Notes: a model not told the origin generated them from the sequence alone. A stretch of 64,000 nucleotides of DNA from JAPUME01 sp027294185 (GCA_963555835.3 CAUVWZ020000002.1:1674001-1738000); one strand, 5' to 3'. Positions 1 to 9,098 are shown, counted from the stretch's first letter. Numbers and translations are program-made.

Positions 1-1134
1 GCGGAACTGGGGTTCGAGCTGGATGCCAGCCGTCCCGTAAGCCTTCTGAATCCGGCCGAGAGGCAACTGGTCGAGATTGCGCGGGCCCTCACGGCCTCGA
101 GCGGGCTGATTATTATGGATGAGCCTACCTCTTCACTTTCCAGTCCCGAGGTGGAAGATCTGTTTTCCGTGGTCGAAAAACTCAAGCAGCGCGGCGTGTC
201 GATTATCTTTGTCACGCATCGGCTGGAAGAGCTGGCGCGAATCGCCGACCGGGTCACGGTCCTGCGGGACGGGGCAGTGGTCCACTCGACTGAGATGCCA
301 CGCAAGGATTTCTCCCCCCTGATTCATGCCATGGTAGGCCGCGAACTGCGCGACCTGTTCCCGGCTCGTAAGGTCCAGCCGGGACCCGTAATTCTAAAAG
401 TGGAAAACCTCTCCCGCCGAGGCATGATTGAAAACGCAAACCTGGAATTGCGCCGGGGTGAGGTCGTGGGACTGGCGGGTCTGATCGGGGCCGGTTGCAC
501 GGAACTGGTGGAGACTCTCTTTGGCGCCTGGCCCGCCGAGACGGGGGAGGTTCGTATCGAAGGAAAGCCCGTCTCAATTCGCGCCCCGCAGGACGCGATT
601 CGCGCCGGAATGGTCCTGATCACCGAGGACCGCAAAACAACCGGGCTGGCCTTGCCGCTTCCCCTGAGCCACAACATCACCCTGTCGAATCTCCGGGCGC
701 TGGTCCGAGCGGGGAAAATCGGCCTGAGGGAGGAGAAGCGAGTCGCGCAGAAATTCATCGAGCGGCTGCGCATTCGCGCCTCCTCAGTCGATCAGAAAAC
801 GGCCTCTTTGAGTGGCGGAAATCAGCAGAAAGCGGTCCTGGCGAAGTGGCTCTTCTGTGAGCCGCGCATCTTCCTGCTCGATGAGCCGACCCGGGGCGTC
901 GACGTCGGCTCCAGGCAGGAAATTTACGGCCTGATGAACGAGCTGGCCGAATCGGGAGCCGCGATCCTGATGATTTCCTCGGAGCTCGAAGAGATACTCG
1001 GCATGAGCGACCGCGTGCTGGTCATGCGCGCGGGCAGAATCGTCAAGGAACTCGTGACCCGAGAGACGTCTCAAGAAGAGATCATGCATTACGCCGCGCT
1101 TGCTTCGTCAAACGCAGGGGAGGAGGTGCATTGA
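1..1134 (+). CDS. Sugar ABC transporter ATP-binding protein, RbsA/MglA type (5' truncated)
   Basis: This is the C-terminal 377 residues of a tandem-ATPase subunit of a carbohydrate importer; the start lies outside the window. The frame is open from base 1. It begins just before the first domain's signature (LNPAERQLVEIARAL, about residues 17-31) and Walker B (LIIMDEP). The second ATPase domain has the degenerate P-loop typical of the family (GLIGAGCTEL, about residue 159), the signature LSGGNQQK (about 270) and Walker B FLLDEPTRG (about 291). Two fused ATPase domains with a degenerate second P-loop define the ribose/galactose/xylose class. It overlaps the downstream permease by 4 bases, so the two are cotranscribed. 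The sugar cannot be told from this subunit; the binding protein is not in view. Confidence 0.93.
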   Translation, partial: AELGFELDASRPVSLLNPAERQLVEIARALTASSGLIIMDEPTSSLSSPEVEDLFSVVEKLKQRGVSIIFVTHRLEELARIADRVTVLRDGAVVHSTEMPRKDFSPLIHAMVGRELRDLFPARKVQPGPVILKVENLSRRGMIENANLELRRGEVVGLAGLIGAGCTELVETLFGAWPAETGEVRIEGKPVSIRAPQDAIRAGMVLITEDRKTTGLALPLPLSHNITLSNLRALVRAGKIGLREEKRVAQKFIERLRIRASSVDQKTASLSGGNQQKAVLAKWLFCEPRIFLLDEPTRGVDVGSRQEIYGLMNELAESGAAILMISSELEEILGMSDRVLVMRAGRIVKELVTRETSQEEIMHYAALASSNAGEEVH

Positions 1135-2159
1135 GGGACTCCATGAATACCGGCCCATCCAATACGTCCAACACATCCAGCTCAACTCTGCCGACGCCGG
1201 CCTCGAAGCCTCCCACGCGCTCGCGGCATTGGCATTGGCTGGAGAAATTTCTCCCCATCCTCAGCCTGGTTCTTCTTTTTGTCGCGCTGGCGATTCTCTC
1301 CCCTCACTTCCTGACCCTGCCTAATCTCTCGAACGTCGCCCGGCGGACCGCCGTCATTAACATCATGGCTCTGGGAATGACGTTAATCATCATCTCCGGC
1401 GGCATCGACCTTTCGGTCGGCTCCGTCATGGCATTTTCCGGAATCGCGGGGACCATGCTGCTTCAGGCAGGATTGCCGCTGCCGGTCGCGATCCTCGGCG
1501 CGATGGTGGCGGGGATGGCCTGGGGATTGATCAATTCCCTGTTGATTACCCAGCTCAGAGTCAGCCCCTTCATCGCTACGCTGGGAACCATGGGAGCCGC
1601 GCGCGGCCTAACCCTGGTTATCACCGACGGCCTTCCCATCGTTCGGCTGCCGCGCACTTTCGGATTCCTGGGGGATGGAAACCTGCTGCAGATTATCCCC
1701 GTTCCCTTGGCGATACTGCTGGCGCTGGCATTTTTGACCGGATATATCCTGAAATTCACTCGACTGGGCCGCTACGCCTTCGCCATCGGCAGCAACCGCG
1801 AGGCGGCACGCTACGCCGGCATCCCCATCACGCGCTACCTGATTGCCATCTATTGCCTGGCCGGGGCCTTTACGGGACTGGCCGCCATGATCGCATCCTC
1901 CCGGCTGATGACCGGCCAACCCACGGCCGGACAAGGTTATGAGCTTTCCGTTATCGCGGCGGTGGTCATCGGCGGGGGAAGTTTGGCGGGGGGCGAGGGG
2001 AGCGTTTCGGGAACCGTGGTGGGCGCTTTCATCATGAGCCTGATCTCGAACGGCAGCAACCTGCTGGGGGTTTCACCCTTCTGGCAGCAGGTCCTGATCG
2101 GCTCGGTCATCGTTTTCGCGGTCGCGGTGGATGAGCTTCGCAAGCGAAAACAGGGGTAG
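1131..2159 (+). CDS. Sugar ABC transporter permease, RbsC/AraH type
   Basis: Inner-membrane permease of the importer whose ATPase lies immediately upstream. It has 342 residues, a hydrophilic Ser/Thr/Pro-rich N-terminus of about 35 residues and roughly ten hydrophobic segments. The family motif GGIDLSVGSVMAF is near residue 85 and a Gly-rich VIGGGSLAGGEGSVSG loop is near 275. The TTG start at 1131 is chosen because GGGAGGAGG (1117-1125) is well spaced for it and it gives translational coupling to the upstream stop. An ATG at 1143 is the alternative. Length matches BPD_transp_2 permeases. The sugar is unknown. Confidence 0.92.
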   Translation: MRDSMNTGPSNTSNTSSSTLPTPASKPPTRSRHWHWLEKFLPILSLVLLFVALAILSPHFLTLPNLSNVARRTAVINIMALGMTLIIISGGIDLSVGSVMAFSGIAGTMLLQAGLPLPVAILGAMVAGMAWGLINSLLITQLRVSPFIATLGTMGAARGLTLVITDGLPIVRLPRTFGFLGDGNLLQIIPVPLAILLALAFLTGYILKFTRLGRYAFAIGSNREAARYAGIPITRYLIAIYCLAGAFTGLAAMIASSRLMTGQPTAGQGYELSVIAAVVIGGGSLAGGEGSVSGTVVGAFIMSLISNGSNLLGVSPFWQQVLIGSVIVFAVAVDELRKRKQG

Positions 2160-2207
2160 CTTGGAGGTTTCCTAAAGCTGTGGTCTTTATTGGAGGGACA
2201 CCGAGTT

Positions 2208-3023
2208 TTAATTATCAGGATAAATTCCCAATTTCCCTCGAACCCGGTCGTTGTGGTCGTAGGGAAGGGAGAGCTTCCCCAGCATGACCTCACTGTAGAA
2301 AGCCAGATCCCAATCACGGGCAAAACGAAGTTGCGAGAGGGTCAGTCCTTCGACATCTCGGAGGTTTGCGCCGCGCAGGTTGGCAAGCCTCAGGTCCGCC
2401 CCTCGAAAACGCGCCCCCTGGAGCTGCGCCCCCTCGAAGTTGTCGCCACGCAGGTCGGTGTCTTCCAGGTTGGCTTCCACCAGCACGGCTCCCTGAAAAT
2501 TTGACCGTCCGAGATTAGCCCCGCGGAGATTGGCGCGCCTAAGATTCGCCCGCTGGATGCCGGCCCCGCCCAGGTAAACCCGGGAAAGGTCGGCTCGTGC
2601 CAGGTTGGCGTCGTGAAGTCTGGCCCACCCCAGATAAGCTTCTCGAAGGTCGGCCACGAACAGGTTGGCTCGCTGGAGACTGGCTCGGGCCAGATTGGCC
2701 CCGCAAAGGTTGGCTCCGAAAAGATTGGCTCCCTGAAGGTTGGCGCGAGCCAGGTTGGCGCCGCGGAGATTGATTCCTGCGAGGAAACATCCGCGGAAAT
2801 TCACGCCGGAGAGGTTGGCTTCAATCAGGTCAGTCCCGAAAAGATCCGCCCTTTTTCCTTCCCTGCTTTCAGATTCAACCCACTGCCGATGGGCGGCCAG
2901 AATCTGGGCCAACCGCTCCGGCTTCAAAATCCGAAGTCCGCTCCCATTGGACCTCGGAAGTCCGACTTCGCGGGAGTCCCCATCCACCTTCGCTTCTCCT
3001 CGCCCTGGGTCTGGAGGATTCAC
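2208..3023 (-). CDS. Pentapeptide-repeat protein
   Basis: A 271-residue protein made almost entirely of A(N/D)LXX pentapeptide repeats between about residues 62 and 240 (for example GANLARANLQGANLFGANL). Such repeats fold into a right-handed quadrilateral beta-helix. About 60 residues of charged N-terminus precede them, and there is no signal peptide or transmembrane segment, so a soluble cytoplasmic protein is likely. Some pentapeptide proteins mimic DNA and bind gyrase, but nothing here shows that role. The GTG at 3023 is the farthest upstream start; an ATG closer to the repeats is not visible. It is transcribed convergently with the ABC permease and stands alone. Confidence 0.85.
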   Translation of the reverse strand: MNPPDPGRGEAKVDGDSREVGLPRSNGSGLRILKPERLAQILAAHRQWVESESREGKRADLFGTDLIEANLSGVNFRGCFLAGINLRGANLARANLQGANLFGANLCGANLARASLQRANLFVADLREAYLGWARLHDANLARADLSRVYLGGAGIQRANLRRANLRGANLGRSNFQGAVLVEANLEDTDLRGDNFEGAQLQGARFRGADLRLANLRGANLRDVEGLTLSQLRFARDWDLAFYSEVMLGKLSLPYDHNDRVRGKLGIYPDN

Positions 3024-3109
3024 TGGAGTACTATTGCCGTCTATACACTACATAGGATGATTTGGATACTGATATCTTGCCACGAGACCCAGGGGCCAGG
3101 TATTTGGGG

Positions 3110-3138
3110 TTGACGGTGAGGGGCGGATGGAGTAAATT
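3110..3138 (+). promoter_or_regulatory. Sigma-70-like promoter of a possible small RNA
   Basis: TTGACG at 3110-3115, a 17-base spacer, then TAAATT at 3133-3138. Transcription would start near 3145, inside a region without a reading frame, and run into the terminator at 3225-3256. Confidence 0.5.
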
Positions 3139-3144
3139 TTGTTG

Positions 3145-3256
3145 TGTTGTTAAGGTGAGACTCTACGGGATGCTGTCAAGGTGCTTCGTGGGCTCCTTTT
3201 AATTTTCGCCCCGTGACATTCACCAGCCCGCTGGACACAACCAGCGGGCCTTTTTT
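3145..3256 (+). ncRNA. Candidate small RNA, about 110 nt
   Basis: The interval between the promoter at 3110-3138 and the strong intrinsic terminator at 3225-3256 has no start codon with a useful frame. The expected product is a short, structured, untranslated RNA ending in the terminator hairpin. I do not recognise an Rfam family. It could instead be an attenuated leader of the downstream heme operon, since hemDE begins 118 bases past the terminator on the same strand. Confidence 0.4.
3225..3256 (+). terminator. Intrinsic terminator
   Basis: AGCCCGCTGG (3225-3234) and CCAGCGGGCC (3241-3250) form a 9-base-pair GC-rich stem with a short loop, followed directly by six T residues (3251-3256). 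Confidence 0.85.
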
Positions 3257-3373
3257 ATTGGACTTCCACACGGGGTGCTGTAGCCGACCGATAGAAATTC
3301 CGGTCTCAATGCGGGCTCTTGCCCCCTGCTTCCCCGATGGCGGAAGGCCTGAACAAGTTACGGTCACTTCGGC

Positions 3374-5338
3374 ATGGGTCGTCCAACAACAAAAACCCAG
3401 GGACTCAAGGGCCTTGAGGTCATCGCCTTCGAAAGCCGCCGGGCCACCGAAATGGCCTCGCTAATCTCCCGCCACGGCGGCACGCCCGTCATCGCCCCCG
3501 CCATGCGGGAAATCCCTCTGGAAGAAAACTCCGCCGCCTTCCAGTTTGCCGACGAACTCTTTGCGGGAAAAATCGACGGCATAATCTGCATGACGGGAGT
3601 CGGAACACGGACTCTGTTCGAGGCTCTGCAAACAAGTTTCTCCCGCCAAAAGATCGTCTCGGCACTTTCCGAAATTACCGTCGTTGCACGCGGACCCAAG
3701 CCCGTCAAGGTTCTTCGCGAATACCAGATTCCCATCACCATCACGGTTCCCGAACCTAATACCTGGAGGGAAATCCTGCAGGAGCTGGACGAGAATCCGC
3801 GCGGATTTACACTTCAAGGTAGCAGGGTAGCCGTTCAGGAATACGGAATCTCGAACCAGGCTTTTCTCCGGGAACTGGCTGAACGGGGGGCCTCAGTGCT
3901 CCGCGTGCCGGTTTACCGCTGGGCGCTGCCGGAAGACACGGGGCCTCTCGGTAGTGCTCTCGAAGCCATCTCCAAGGGCCGCGTCCGCGTCATTCTGTTT
4001 ACCAATGCCGCCCAGGTGGATCACATGCTTCAGGTCGCCTCGAAGCTTGGCCTGCGGGAATCCCTCTCCAAAGCTCTCAAGAACTGTGTGGTTTGCTCGG
4101 TCGGACCCACCTGTAGCGAGGTGATGCGGGCGAGGGGATTGCCGATTGATCTGGAACCCGAGCATCCGAAAATGGGTGTGCTCGTCCAGGAGTGCGCCGA
4201 CAGAGTGGGGGAATTACTCGAGAAGAAGGACGATCATTCAGGCTCCGGAGTCGCCCTGGAGGAGCCGCCCTCGGCCAGGGCAGAAGGTCCCGGCCGGGAC
4301 CTTCTGGCTGATTCCCGCTTCATGAAAGCTTGCCGCCGCGAGCCGGTGGACGCCACTCCGGTCTGGTTGATGCGCCAGGCAGGACGTTACATGAAGGAGT
4401 ACCGCGACCTGCGCGCCAGAGTTCCCTTCCTCGAACTCTGCAAATCGCCGGAGCTGGTCTCAGAGGTCACCGTCACGGCTGCCAGGAGAATCGGCGCCGA
4501 TGCGGCCATCATCTTCGCCGACCTCCTGTTGATCGTCGAACCCCTCGGCTATGATCTCGCTTACGACACGGGAGAGGGTCCCGTGGTCCGTCCTGTGCTC
4601 AGGGAATCGGCCGACGTGGACCGGATGCGCGAGGTGGAACCGGAAGATTCGCTCCACTACCTCTACGAGGCCATCCGGCTGACCCGCTCGGAGCTCCCTC
4701 CCGACATTCCCCTGCTTGGATTCGCAGGCGCGCCTTTCACCCTGGCCTCCTACATTATTGAGGGGGGAGCATCGAAGAACTACGCCCACACCAAGAGCCT
4801 CATGTACCGCGACCCTGGCGCGTGGCATGCCTTGATGAAACATCTGAGCCGGAGCCTGGTCAAGTACACGAACGCGCAAATCGCCGCCGGGGTCCAGGCC
4901 GTGCAGATCTTCGATACCTGGGTCGGCTGCCTCGGCCGGGCCGACTACCGGCGTTTCGTTCTGCCTCACACTCGCTCGCTCATCCAGGGAATTACACCGG
5001 GCACGCCCGTCATTAACTTCGGCACCGGCACCTCGCACCTGCTCGAAGATATGCGCGAAGCCGGGGGCGAAGTCATCGGCCTCGACTTCCGAGTCGAACT
5101 CGATCAGGCGTGGGCCCGGCTCGGAGAAGGCGTGGCCGTCCAGGGGAACCTCGACCCGCTGGTGCTGTTTGCCGAACCCTCCTACATTCGGGAAAGGACG
5201 CAGGAGATTCTGGACAAAGCGGCGGGACGCGCGGGACATATCTTTAACCTGGGCCACGGCATCCTCCCCCAGACCCCGGTCGATAACGTCCTGCGCCTGA
5301 CGGATTTTGTGCATGAGTTGAGCAGCCGAAAGAGATAA
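3374..5338 (+). CDS. Fused uroporphyrinogen-III synthase / uroporphyrinogen decarboxylase (HemD-HemE)
   Basis: One 654-residue frame carries two consecutive heme enzymes. Residues 1 to about 285 look like HemD, which cyclises hydroxymethylbilane to uroporphyrinogen III: a two-lobed Rossmann-like protein with VIAFESRRATEMASLI near the start and ITVVARGPKPVKVL about 95. Residues about 313-654 are HemE, which decarboxylates uroporphyrinogen III to coproporphyrinogen III. HemE landmarks are PVWLMRQAGRYMKEYR, the DLLLIVEPLGYDL region and VQIFDTWVGCL. Both halves are full length. The linker (about 285-312) is charged and is partly encoded by a perfect palindrome at 4281-4306. The frame is followed 21 bases later by hemH. 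The fusion would channel product to the next step; no internal stop separates the halves. Confidence 0.93.
   Translation: MGRPTTKTQGLKGLEVIAFESRRATEMASLISRHGGTPVIAPAMREIPLEENSAAFQFADELFAGKIDGIICMTGVGTRTLFEALQTSFSRQKIVSALSEITVVARGPKPVKVLREYQIPITITVPEPNTWREILQELDENPRGFTLQGSRVAVQEYGISNQAFLRELAERGASVLRVPVYRWALPEDTGPLGSALEAISKGRVRVILFTNAAQVDHMLQVASKLGLRESLSKALKNCVVCSVGPTCSEVMRARGLPIDLEPEHPKMGVLVQECADRVGELLEKKDDHSGSGVALEEPPSARAEGPGRDLLADSRFMKACRREPVDATPVWLMRQAGRYMKEYRDLRARVPFLELCKSPELVSEVTVTAARRIGADAAIIFADLLLIVEPLGYDLAYDTGEGPVVRPVLRESADVDRMREVEPEDSLHYLYEAIRLTRSELPPDIPLLGFAGAPFTLASYIIEGGASKNYAHTKSLMYRDPGAWHALMKHLSRSLVKYTNAQIAAGVQAVQIFDTWVGCLGRADYRRFVLPHTRSLIQGITPGTPVINFGTGTSHLLEDMREAGGEVIGLDFRVELDQAWARLGEGVAVQGNLDPLVLFAEPSYIRERTQEILDKAAGRAGHIFNLGHGILPQTPVDNVLRLTDFVHELSSRKR
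4281..4306. repeat. Perfect 26-bp palindrome at the HemD/HemE junction
   Basis: The 13 bases at 4281-4293 are the exact reverse complement of 4294-4306, with no loop. The palindrome encodes part of the inter-domain linker, 15 bases before the ATG that would be the natural start of a separate hemE (4321). Confidence 0.9.
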
Positions 5339-5359
5339 GAATCCGCGCCCCCCAAGACT

Positions 5360-6325
5360 ATGTCCTTCGACAGCGTTCTATTGATCGGATTCGGCGGACC
5401 CGGAATGCGGAAAGATATCCGCCCGTTTCTGGACAACGTGCTGCGCGGCCGACCCGTCCCGCCCGCACGCTACGAACAGGTCGTGAAACAGTATGAGTTG
5501 ATCGGCGGCCGCTCTCCCTACAACGACCTTACCTTTCGTCAGGCGAAAGCGCTGGAAAAGGAACTGAAACACACCGGCGCTCCCCTTCCCGTCTACGTCG
5601 GAATGCGAAACTGGGACCCTTATTATAAGGACACTCTCGCCCGCATGATCGCCGACGGAAGGAAGCAAGCCGCGGGTTTCATTCTCGCCCCGCACCGCTC
5701 CGAAGCCAGTTGGGACCGCTACCAGGAGGAAATAGAAGCAGCGCGAAAAGAAGCAGGCTCCGGGTCACCGGACCTCACCTACCTCGACCCCTGGCACGAC
5801 CATCCTCAGTTTCTTCAGGCTGGGGCGAACCGCGTTCAGGAAGTCCTGGTGCAGGATGCCCTGGAGGAGCATTCCAACACGGATTCCGAGCGAACGGCGC
5901 TGATCTTTACGGCGCACTCTCTGCCCGAATCCATGGCGTCCCAGTGTTCCTACGTCGAGGAGATTCACGCCTCCGGCCGGGGTGTGGCCAACCTGCTCGA
6001 TATGGGGAACTGGTCGGTGGCCTTTCAGAGCCGCAGCGGGAATCCGCGCGACCCGTGGCTTGGTCCCGACATCAACGATGTCATCCGCGACAAAGCGCAG
6101 GAAGGATTCAAACGCGCCGTCCTGATGCCGATCGGCTTTCTTTGCGATCACGTGGAGGTACTCTTCGACCTCGACATCCAGGCCCGCGCCACGGCTGAGG
6201 AAGCGGGCATTCGATTCCTTCGCGCCCCCACCGTCGGAACCCACCCGGCATTTATCAAAATGTTGGCGCAACTCATCAGGAAAAAGAAGCCGGCCGGGCA
6301 AAAACAGGAAGTAAGCAAGGCATGA
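5360..6325 (+). CDS. hemH: Ferrochelatase
   Basis: Inserts ferrous iron into a porphyrin to make heme. The 321-residue protein has the family start LLIGFGGPGM, the metal-site motif TAHSLPESM (about residue 187) and the C-terminal block GFLCDHVEVLFDLD (about 254), which carries the conserved catalytic His/Glu residues. Length is that of soluble bacterial ferrochelatases and there is no transmembrane tail. It lies 21 bases after hemDE and overlaps the next gene by 4 bases, so it is the middle gene of a heme operon. Whether iron enters protoporphyrin (classical route) or coproporphyrin cannot be read directly; see the next gene. Confidence 0.95.
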   Translation: MSFDSVLLIGFGGPGMRKDIRPFLDNVLRGRPVPPARYEQVVKQYELIGGRSPYNDLTFRQAKALEKELKHTGAPLPVYVGMRNWDPYYKDTLARMIADGRKQAAGFILAPHRSEASWDRYQEEIEAARKEAGSGSPDLTYLDPWHDHPQFLQAGANRVQEVLVQDALEEHSNTDSERTALIFTAHSLPESMASQCSYVEEIHASGRGVANLLDMGNWSVAFQSRSGNPRDPWLGPDINDVIRDKAQEGFKRAVLMPIGFLCDHVEVLFDLDIQARATAEEAGIRFLRAPTVGTHPAFIKMLAQLIRKKKPAGQKQEVSKA

Positions 6326-7779
6326 ACTCGGGCGGCGCCATCCCCAGAGTCGTCGTCATCGGGGGCGGCATCACGGGCCTGGCCGCCGCCTTTCAACTCA
6401 CAGAAGCCGCGCGGCGACGCTCTCTGAGCCTCGACCTGCGATTGCTGGAAGCCACGGACCGCGTGGGCGGAGTCATCCGCACGGAGACGAAAGGCGGCTT
6501 CCTGCTTGAATCCGGCCCGGACTCCTTCATCACCGAAAAACCCTGGGCGCTGGAACTGGCCAAAAGCCTGGGTCTTGAAGACAGGCTCATCGGGACCAAC
6601 CCTTCACACCGTCAGGCTTTTATTGCGCTGAAAGGCGCGCTTCAGCCTATCCCCGAAGGGTTTTACCTGATCTCCCCTTCCCTTATCTGGCCTTTCCTCA
6701 CCTCGCCTGTGTTCAGTTGGACGGGGAAACTCCGCATGGGGCTTGAGCTTTTCATTCCCGCCAGAGAAACCGACGAAGACGAATCCATGGGAGCTTTCGT
6801 CGAGCGGCGCTTCGGGCGCGAAGCGGTGGACCGCATGGCGCAACCCATGGTGGGAGGCATCTACACGGCCGACGTACGCAAGCTGAGTCTGCTCGCCACC
6901 ATGCCGCAGTTCCGCCAAATGGAGAAGAAATACGGAAGCCTGATCCGTGCCCTTCGCGCCCGCCAGAAACAACGGGCAAAGCAGTCCCGCCATTCGGGCC
7001 ACCCGAGCGGCGCGCGCTATGACATCTTCGTCTCTCCCGACAAGGGAATGGAGGTGCTGGTCGACGCACTTCGGGCGAAACTCCCCCCGGAAAGCGTCGT
7101 TCTCAACGCCCCCGTGCAGTCGCTGCAACGCGACTCTGCAAAGAACACATGGGTGGTCCGGTATGGTGACGGGCCCTCGATCGCAATTGAAGCCGATGCG
7201 GTTTGCCTGGCTGTTCCAGCCCATCAAGCGGCTCGAATTCTGGAATCGACACTTCCCGAAATTTCGGGCGAACTTCTCGCGATTCCTCACCAATCCACAG
7301 CGACCGCCAATTTGATTTATGACCGGAAGGACGTGCCCCATGCGCTGAACGGTTTCGGGTTCGTGGTACCCCCGAGCGAGGGGCGCTCGATTCTGGCCTG
7401 CACATTCAGTAGCGTGAAATTTGCGGGACGCGCACCCGAGGGCAAAGTAATCCTGCGCGCCTTCCTGGGCGGCGCCCTTCAGCCTGAAATGGTCGAGCTC
7501 AATGATGAACAGATGGAACGGGCCATCCGCGAGGACCTTCGCCTGCTCCTGGGCATTCAGGCTGCGCCCTCCGAGGTGCGAATCCGCCGCCACATCAATG
7601 CCATGCCGCTCTACCCGGTGGGCCATCTGGACCGTCTGGCGCGAATCGAAGAGCTTCTCAGCAGAGCGACGGGCCTCGCCCTGGCCGGGAATGCCTACCA
7701 GGGCGTCGGCGTACCCGACTGCATCCACAGCGCACAGCAAGCCGCCGAAACCTTGCTCGGGCAGTTCTATCCCAGCTAG
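6322..7779 (+). CDS. hemY: Oxygen-dependent protoporphyrinogen (or coproporphyrinogen) oxidase, HemY type
   Basis: FAD enzyme that oxidises the porphyrinogen ring with O2. The 485-residue chain opens with the dinucleotide-binding motif VIGGGITGLAAAF (about residue 11), followed by EATDRVGGVIRTE. It ends with the C-terminal FAD motif ALAGNAYQGVGVPDCIHS (about 455). It starts on an ATG overlapping the hemH stop. HemY homologues act on protoporphyrinogen IX in the classical route and on coproporphyrinogen III in the coproporphyrin-dependent route; no HemQ gene is visible here to decide. Its presence implies an oxygen-using organism. Confidence 0.92.
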   Translation: MNSGGAIPRVVVIGGGITGLAAAFQLTEAARRRSLSLDLRLLEATDRVGGVIRTETKGGFLLESGPDSFITEKPWALELAKSLGLEDRLIGTNPSHRQAFIALKGALQPIPEGFYLISPSLIWPFLTSPVFSWTGKLRMGLELFIPARETDEDESMGAFVERRFGREAVDRMAQPMVGGIYTADVRKLSLLATMPQFRQMEKKYGSLIRALRARQKQRAKQSRHSGHPSGARYDIFVSPDKGMEVLVDALRAKLPPESVVLNAPVQSLQRDSAKNTWVVRYGDGPSIAIEADAVCLAVPAHQAARILESTLPEISGELLAIPHQSTATANLIYDRKDVPHALNGFGFVVPPSEGRSILACTFSSVKFAGRAPEGKVILRAFLGGALQPEMVELNDEQMERAIREDLRLLLGIQAAPSEVRIRRHINAMPLYPVGHLDRLARIEELLSRATGLALAGNAYQGVGVPDCIHSAQQAAETLLGQFYPS

Positions 7780-7877
7780 ACCCCGCCGGGCGGTCCACAA
7801 AATAATCCTCGCGAACCCGTTGACCCGAACAAGCTCTCCGTGATTTGCTTTGGGCACACGAGCGGAGGAAATCGCCC

Positions 7878-9098
7878 ATGAAGAAAATTCTGCGCATCTC
7901 GGGTTTGCTACTTCTGGCAGCCATCGTGGGAGTGGGGCTTCGTTACTACTGGGGCACGCACCTCCGATGGAACGACTTCAAGAACTACACCGCCCAGCCC
8001 GGGCCGATTGGGGTTCTCGAAGGCAGTCCCCTCGAGCGGTTGGGAATCAGGACCCAAGACCTTCGAGAAACCGTTCCCGGCGCCACGGTTCGCTTTCTCG
8101 GCAGGAACCGCTACCTGAACAATGCGCGCTCTGTCGTCACCCACACCATTGACGACTCGAACCAGTTCGTTCCCACCTGTCTTGACGCCATGGACAAATA
8201 CGGCATCAAGGCGACGGTGTTCGTCAGCACTGAGGTGGAAATTATCGACCAGATCTGGCCTCGCCTGCGCCGGGCGGTCGCGAACGGGCACGAAATCGGC
8301 TCACACTCCCGCCGCCACCAGTGCCAGTGGCCCGACACTTTTCTTTTCTGCTTCCGCGCTTATACGGATTACGAAATCAACGGTTCACGGGAAGACATTC
8401 TCACCCACGCCGACCAGCCCTACGTCTGGTCGTGGGCCTACCCCTGCGGGAACTGTGCCAGCTTCGAGTTCGTTCACCGCAAGCTCGCCCGGGCGGGGTA
8501 TCTCGCCGCTCGCGCCTATCCGGGCGAGGTGGATGACAAACACAACCTTCCCGACCTGCAAACTTATGCCCGGAATCCCTATGACGCTGCCTATACGCAG
8601 GTGGTGCAGAAGAGGGGCGGGATTGCCAAAACAGGAAGGACCGATGTGGCCGCCCTCCATGCCACCTTCGACCAGGTTCAACGTCGCGGCGGCATCTACC
8701 ATTTCCTCTCCCATCCCGCCTGGCTCGACTACGGCGCGGACAAGTTCTACGAACGCCATCTCGCCCACATCGGCAAACGGTCGAACGTGTGGTACGTGCC
8801 CATGGGACCCCTCTACGCCTACCGCAGGGTGGCGAATGAAACACAGGTCCAGATGCTCGCCCCACACGGCACGAAGGCGCGCTTCGCCGTCTATAACCAG
8901 CTCGACCCGAAGGTCTATCCGAATAGCATCACGCTTGAATTTTCACTAACCGGTGTGGTGGAGGTCAGCGCAGGCGGGAATACTTTAGAGGAAGGCGGCC
9001 AGGGACCGACCGACCGCTGGGATGCGCAATACGTTCGCCGCGCCGGAGACCAGATGTTCGTGACCGTAAAGCCCAATACGATTTTGGAATTCAGGTGA
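7878..9098 (+). CDS. Membrane-anchored polysaccharide deacetylase-like protein
   Basis: A carbohydrate esterase 4-like protein of 406 residues. Residues about 5-25 form one hydrophobic segment after MKKILR, a signal anchor or signal peptide that places the enzyme outside the cytoplasmic membrane. Two NodB-type metal motifs are visible: THTIDDSNQF (about residue 88, equivalent to the TFDD block) and HEIGSHSRRH (about 138). A later region, SWAYPCGNC, resembles the third motif. The C-terminal 120 residues look like a beta-rich accessory domain. The ATG at 7878 is chosen over an upstream TTG because GGAGGAA lies at 7864-7870. The substrate (peptidoglycan or an exopolysaccharide) is unknown. Confidence 0.8.
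   Translation: MKKILRISGLLLLAAIVGVGLRYYWGTHLRWNDFKNYTAQPGPIGVLEGSPLERLGIRTQDLRETVPGATVRFLGRNRYLNNARSVVTHTIDDSNQFVPTCLDAMDKYGIKATVFVSTEVEIIDQIWPRLRRAVANGHEIGSHSRRHQCQWPDTFLFCFRAYTDYEINGSREDILTHADQPYVWSWAYPCGNCASFEFVHRKLARAGYLAARAYPGEVDDKHNLPDLQTYARNPYDAAYTQVVQKRGGIAKTGRTDVAALHATFDQVQRRGGIYHFLSHPAWLDYGADKFYERHLAHIGKRSNVWYVPMGPLYAYRRVANETQVQMLAPHGTKARFAVYNQLDPKVYPNSITLEFSLTGVVEVSAGGNTLEEGGQGPTDRWDAQYVRRAGDQMFVTVKPNTILEFR

Larger units (their letters stand above)
3024..3373. other. Intergenic region upstream of the heme operon
   Basis: It holds the promoter, candidate small RNA and terminator listed separately. Beyond the terminator, 3257-3373 shows no convincing -35/-10 pair or operator for hemDE. 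Confidence 0.5.

Noticed and set aside
6604..7857. Minus-strand frame of 417 codons opposite protoporphyrinogen oxidase
   Set aside because: Antisense to a well-supported enzyme, no homology, no ribosome site.
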